Shown here: positions 60,971-64,000 of the stretch, one piece after another
How positions within the stretch are numbered: position 1 is the first letter of the stretch
Layout: each line of letters begins with the position of its first letter
Source of the DNA: JAVBKV01 sp031553885
GTDB lineage: Bacteria > Bacteroidota > Bacteroidia > Bacteroidales > Azobacteroidaceae
Direction of reading: 5' to 3'
Assembly (NCBI GenBank): GCA_031553885.1
Contig: JAVBKV010000055.1
Coordinates: forward strand, 40,199-104,198
DNA length: 64,000 bases
Position numbers and translations under genes: made by a program
The notes under the pieces: model-generated
Databases searched by the model: none
Seen by the model: the letters and a program-made list of their open reading frames with translations, nothing else
Told to the model about the DNA's origin: nothing

Positions 60971-61975
60971 ATGAATATTCTGAAATATTGTTTTTTATTG
61001 TTACTTCCTTTTCTGTTTTGTACCTGCATCGAAATAGAAAAACAAGCAAATAATCCTCAGGGAAATTTCGATGCTCTCTGGAAGATCATGGACGAACGGT
61101 ATTGTTTTTTCCAATACAAGGAAATTGACTGGGATCAGGTTTACAGGGATTATTCCAAAAGGCTCAAAAGCAATATGACTGAAGACGAACTGTTCCGGTT
61201 ATTGAATGAAATGCTGCAGGAATTAAAAGACGGTCACGTCAATCTGTATACTCCATTCGATATGGGACGTTATTGGAAATGGTTCGAAGATTATCCTCCC
61301 AATTTTTATGAACACCTCATTGAGAAATACCTGGGAACCGATTACCTGATAGCGGGAGGCGTCAAATACAAAATATTCGACGACAATATCGGATACATGT
61401 ATTATGGCGATTTTTCCTCTGCATTGGGAGAGTCCAACCTGGACCATATCATTAATAAACTGTCAATCTGCAAGGGAATCATTTTAGACGTCCGGAGCAA
61501 CGGAGGCGGAATGTTGTCCAATTCGGAAAAACTGGCTGCCCGGTTTTTAAACGAAAGGACCCTGGTCGGTTACATTCAGCACAAGACAGGCAAAGGGCAT
61601 AACGACTTTTCCGAACCCTACGCCAAATATGTAGATCCTTCACAACGCCTGCGTTATCAAAAACCTATAATCGTTTTGACCAACCGGAAATGTTACAGCG
61701 CCACCAACGACTTCATCAATGCTATGCGTTTGTTTCCCAATGTAATAATTCTCGGCGATCGCACCGGAGGAGGCGGAGGACTCCCCTTCTCTTCCGAGTT
61801 GCCGAATGGCTGGTCGGTTCGCTTTTCTGCCTGTCCCCAATTCGATGCCGACATGCAACAGATCGAGTTTGGAATCGACCCTGATGTCAAGGTCAACATG
61901 CTTGATTCCGACGTGAATAAAGGCATCGATACATTAATTGAAGCTGCCCGGAATATGTTGAAACAATCAAATTAA
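60971..61975 (+). CDS. S41-family peptidase lipoprotein
   Basis: 334 residues from ATG 60971, with signal and lipid Cys (LLLPFLFCTC). An N-terminal helical segment of the Tricorn_C1 type (GNFDALWKIMDERYCFFQYKEIDW...LLNEMLQELKDGHVNLY) precedes the S41 core: GIILDVRSNGGGMLSNSEKLAARF, PIIVLTNRKCYSATNDFINAM with the likely nucleophile Ser, ILGDRTGGGGGLPFSSELPNGW, and the late GIDPDVKV. No PDZ domain is evident. Probably a periplasmic or surface peptidase of unknown target. Confidence 0.88.
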   Translation: MNILKYCFLLLLPFLFCTCIEIEKQANNPQGNFDALWKIMDERYCFFQYKEIDWDQVYRDYSKRLKSNMTEDELFRLLNEMLQELKDGHVNLYTPFDMGRYWKWFEDYPPNFYEHLIEKYLGTDYLIAGGVKYKIFDDNIGYMYYGDFSSALGESNLDHIINKLSICKGIILDVRSNGGGMLSNSEKLAARFLNERTLVGYIQHKTGKGHNDFSEPYAKYVDPSQRLRYQKPIIVLTNRKCYSATNDFINAMRLFPNVIILGDRTGGGGGLPFSSELPNGWSVRFSACPQFDADMQQIEFGIDPDVKVNMLDSDVNKGIDTLIEAARNMLKQSN

Positions 61976-61985
61976 AGCAAATTTC

Positions 61986-62015
61986 TTGTTATATCAAAAA
62001 AAAAGTCTACCTTTG
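61986..62015 (+). promoter_or_regulatory. Promoter of tRNA-Leu
   Basis: TTG (61986-61988), 19 bases, TACCTTTG (62008-62015): consensus promoter ending 10 bases before the tRNA. Confidence 0.7.
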
Positions 62016-62025
62016 CATCCGCTTT

Positions 62026-62107
62026 GCGGCTGTGGTGTAATTGGTAGCCACGCCAGACTTAGGATCTGGTGCTGAGAGGCGTGGGGGTTCGAGTCCCTTC
62101 AGCCGCA
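62026..62107 (+). tRNA. tRNA-Leu, anticodon UAG
   Basis: Acceptor arms GCGGCTG (62026-62032) and CAGCCGC (62100-62106) pair fully. The anticodon loop CTTAGGA sits on stem CCAGA/TCTGG, giving anticodon UAG (leucine). The variable arm is long (TGCTGAGAGGCGT), as expected for class II tRNA-Leu, and the T loop TTCGAGT is normal. CCA is not encoded. A terminator starts at 62111. Confidence 0.95.
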
Positions 62108-62110
62108 CTT

Positions 62111-62151
62111 AAAGCGACAAATTGGAATTTCTTCCTTTTTGTCGCTTTTTT
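62111..62151 (+). terminator. Terminator of tRNA-Leu
   Basis: AAAGCGACAAA (62111-62121) pairs with TTTGTCGCTTT (62138-62148), followed by T. Confidence 0.88.
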
Positions 62152-62388
62152 CATTCTTATAACTCCTTAATTCTGATTTGATTTCATGAAAGAAAGTGTT
62201 GTGTTGGGGAGTTCGATATGCCCCCATTTTCTTATCATAGAAAACACCCTCAGGAAACACTAAATTTTGTAGTTTTTCTCTTTTTACCATATCACATTCT
62301 TTCCATAAATTTCCTAATCTACAAGACATTGATATAGCATAATCAACATAAGAGGAATAGTTCGATAAATTTAATTGAAAGAAATCGT

Positions 62389-62396
62389 TATTTTTG
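62389..62396 (+). promoter_or_regulatory. -7 box for the TIR gene
   Basis: TATTTTTG, 26 bases before ATG 62423; it excludes the upstream TTG at 62375. Confidence 0.5.
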
Positions 62397-62422
62397 TGAC
62401 ATTAAATAACAGACTAAAAATA

Positions 62423-63493
62423 ATGAAAAAGATATTTATTAGCCATTCTTCTATTGACAAAGAAATTGTAGATGTGTTTATTGATAAAATATTACGGCTT
62501 GGATTAAATATTGACACAAAAGATATAGCATGTACGTCAAGGGAAGACACTGGAGTCAAGACAGGAAATGATATTCGGAATTATATAAAAGAAAATATTT
62601 CTAATTGTGATTTTGTCTTTTTTATGATTTCAGAAAATTATCAAAATAGCCAAATTTGTCTTAATGAGATGGGTGCAGCTTGGGCTACAGATAGACTTGT
62701 CATGCCTCTTGTTTTTCCTAACGTGAGTTTTGAGAATATTGGATGGTTGTACAATGTTCGCAAAGGAATGAAATTAAATGATTCAAGTGCTTTAGATTCT
62801 TTATTTGAGGATATATGTGATAAATATGATTGTAGATTAAAAGTATCTACTTGGAATATGCAAAAAGATGCTTTTATTAAGTATATTGATAATTCTTTTG
62901 AAAATAGAAGTCAAAATTTGCCAGCATTAATAGCGGACAATAATATTGAAGGAAATGAGCCTGACCTATTAGATTATAGAGAAAAGTTTGATTATTATAT
63001 TCTTTTATTTAGAAATTCATTAGAAACAATAACATCTGCTTTAAATAATGCCACAGAAAGTACGAATAAGACCACTAAGATATTAACAAATATAAATAAT
63101 AATAAAAATGCTTCCCCTTCTCAAATTCGTCCTGTCCTTTTGAAATTAGCAAAAGAAAATAATACTTTATCAGAAACATGTACTTTAGAATCTACTAAAT
63201 TGAAAGATAGTTTTGATGAGGCTATAGGATGTGCAATTAAAATCAAAGAATTAGCCGAATTTTGTGAAGATGATATTGAAGAAGAAAGACAAGCTATACA
63301 ATCTATGATTGAAAGCATGGAAGGATTCATGGAAGCTGTTGTGGAAGCAAAAAATGTTTTTGAAGGAGATAATACTAATTTAGATAAGACATTTTCAGCG
63401 TCCAAGAAAAAAGTGGTAAAAAGCTTTACAGGTTTAATTGATAATCTGAATTTTAATATTACTAGAGCTAATGAGTTATTAATTTATATTTGA
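62423..63493 (+). CDS. TIR-domain protein with long helical C-terminal region
   Basis: 356 residues from ATG 62423. Residues 1 to about 130 form a TIR_2 domain: KKIFISHSSIDKEIVDVFI at the N-terminus, LNIDTKDIACTSREDTGVKTG (BB-loop region), CDFVFFMISENYQNSQICLNEMGAAWA with Glu82 at the place of the conserved catalytic glutamate of TIR NADases. From about 200 to the end the sequence is helical with heptad spacing (FDYYILLFRNSLETITSAL, DDIEEERQAIQSMIESMEGF), without a known domain. No signal peptide or membrane helix. Codon use is far more AT-rich than in all neighbours, pointing to transfer. Bacterial TIR proteins often act in phage defence by NAD+ breakdown or signal production; no partner gene is visible. 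Confidence 0.8.
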   Translation: MKKIFISHSSIDKEIVDVFIDKILRLGLNIDTKDIACTSREDTGVKTGNDIRNYIKENISNCDFVFFMISENYQNSQICLNEMGAAWATDRLVMPLVFPNVSFENIGWLYNVRKGMKLNDSSALDSLFEDICDKYDCRLKVSTWNMQKDAFIKYIDNSFENRSQNLPALIADNNIEGNEPDLLDYREKFDYYILLFRNSLETITSALNNATESTNKTTKILTNINNNKNASPSQIRPVLLKLAKENNTLSETCTLESTKLKDSFDEAIGCAIKIKELAEFCEDDIEEERQAIQSMIESMEGFMEAVVEAKNVFEGDNTNLDKTFSASKKKVVKSFTGLIDNLNFNITRANELLIYI

Positions 63494-64000
63494 CATTTCA
63501 AACAAAATAAGACATTTATTTAAAAATATATTTCACTTTAACCCTATCTTTCAACTGATATATTTTATTCAAATCCTCTATAAACTGGTTTGAGAATGGT
63601 ACGGTAAGGGTCACCTTACAGGACATCTAATTTATGGTTGGGTATCTTCTCAAATCATATAAGAATTTGTTAGAAAAAGGACATTAAGGGGTAGGATAAT
63701 TCATTTACCTTTCATCGAACTACACCCATTAAAAATTGATGTATTTCATAAATTCAATTATTTTCAAAAAGTCTTCTACTAAAGTTCGATAATCTGATAC
63801 CTCATTGTACTGACAATCTTCTTCAAAATCAATCAATTCCCTGTAAATCAATGGATTTAAATAGGCCAATTCGCTAAAAGACCAATAAAATAGTCGAAAA
63901 AAGAGCAATAGATTCATCATTCATGCTTTTTTTTCGACTATTTCTGTTTTCAGGTTATTACATTCCTTTTATCTCCCTTTTTTTGCATACTTTAGGCTGT
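63494..64000. other. AT-rich region after the TIR gene, mostly non-coding or decayed
   Basis: 507 bases up to the window edge. Contents: a 36-codon minus-strand frame (63516-63626; KVTLTVPFSNQFIEDLN), a short palindrome GTAAGG/CCTTAC (63604-63619), a 63-codon minus-strand frame (63729-63920) ending LVEDFLKIIEFMKYINF whose start lies in the large inverted repeat at 63888-63943. None is convincing as a complete gene; the 63-codon frame could be the tail of a truncated gene. Confidence 0.5.
63888..63943. repeat. Strong inverted repeat near the right edge
   Basis: AAATAGTCGAAAAAA (63888-63902) and TTTTTTTCGACTATTT (63928-63943) pair with a loop of about 22 bases. A-run on one side and T-run on the other make it a possible bidirectional terminator or element end. 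Confidence 0.7.

Larger units (their letters stand above)
62099..62400 (-). pseudogene. Serine-recombinase C-terminal remnant
   Basis: The minus-strand frame from about 62400 to a stop at 62099-62101 reads FFQLNLSNYSSYVDYAISMS, then CRLGNLWKECDMVKREKLQNL and VFPEGVFYDKKMGAYRTPQHN. This resembles the C-terminal tail of Bacteroidota large serine recombinases, which end with LQxLVFPEGxxYD...YRTxxxN. Resolvase, zinc and most coiled-coil parts are missing, so it is a fragment. The final residues (after SDKKEE) run over the tRNA terminator into the tRNA 3' end, where the stop lies. The TIR gene starts in the opposite direction just beyond its 5' limit. It is the likely scar of an integrated element at this tRNA. 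Confidence 0.6.

Noticed and set aside
63516..63626. 36-codon minus-strand gene after the TIR gene
   Set aside because: Too short, no promoter or family match; kept only as a remark in the description of the region.
1..64000. CRISPR array
   Set aside because: No regularly spaced direct repeats were seen; the repeats present are inverted and isolated.

Overview
The window comes from the chromosome of a member of the Bacteroidota, most likely order Bacteroidales. Evidence: many promoters with the Bacteroidota -7 box TAnnTTTG in place of a classical -10, few Shine-Dalgarno sequences, and family content typical of the phylum (DUF1080, NigD-like, DUF4296, DUF4271, DUF3316, DUF2851 and DUF3667 proteins, S9 DPP-IV, eukaryote-like IleRS, DksA-like protein without zinc cysteines). 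Genus cannot be fixed from sequence alone. Almost all of the window is ordinary core genome with short operons.

Layout. 1-2.3 kb: end of a Gfo/Idh/MocA oxidoreductase, a DUF1080 lipoprotein and a methyltransferase. 2.3-9.1 kb: rpmH, then a run PASTA protein-rluD-ddl-acyltransferase-NigD-like-nadE (envelope, rRNA modification, NAD). 9.2-12.4 kb: a coiled-coil membrane protein, a composite repeat and a TonB-dependent receptor. 12.5-17.8 kb: ileS-dksA-like-lspA-DUF4296. 17.8-22.7 kb: cdd, LysM-glucosaminidase, glycosyltransferase, Skp/OmpH-like chaperone, pepD. 22.8-28.2 kb: beta-helix lipoprotein, EEP nuclease, RsmF-like methyltransferase carrying an in-frame repeat, and an ECF sigma/putative anti-sigma/secreted protein operon. 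28.4-36.9 kb: GHL10 protein, ahcY, LOG, then DUF4271-hemD-rnpA-yidD-tatD, an MFS exporter and a GNAT enzyme. 37-45 kb: efp, radC, SufT-like, lpxH-like, mnmA, a small membrane protein, and a minus-strand DPP-IV-lipA-membrane pseudo-Nudix operon. 45-52.7 kb: ORF6N protein, DUF2851, Big_5 lipoprotein, DUF3108, DUF3667, CBM9-like protein, ribF. 52.7-62 kb: GH36-like enzyme with a FucP-like sugar transporter, nucleoside hydrolase, topoisomerase IV subunit A, DUF3316, S41 peptidase.

62.0-64.0 kb is different: a tRNA-Leu(UAG), a decayed serine-recombinase C-terminus abutting its 3' end, an AT-rich gene for a TIR-domain protein with a long helical tail, and non-coding or decayed DNA with a strong inverted repeat. 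This looks like the edge of a tRNA-associated accessory island that runs off the right end, and the TIR protein is the best candidate for a defence or signalling function.

Other points worth a look: a membrane protein with a Nudix domain that lost its catalytic glutamates, a G-rich palindromic repeat found both between genes and in frame inside rsmF, a terminator-like hairpin ending at the rnpA start codon, a promoter inside the terminator loop before ileS, and several tail-to-tail gene pairs that overlap or nearly touch. All functions are read from motifs and family knowledge; no searches were run.
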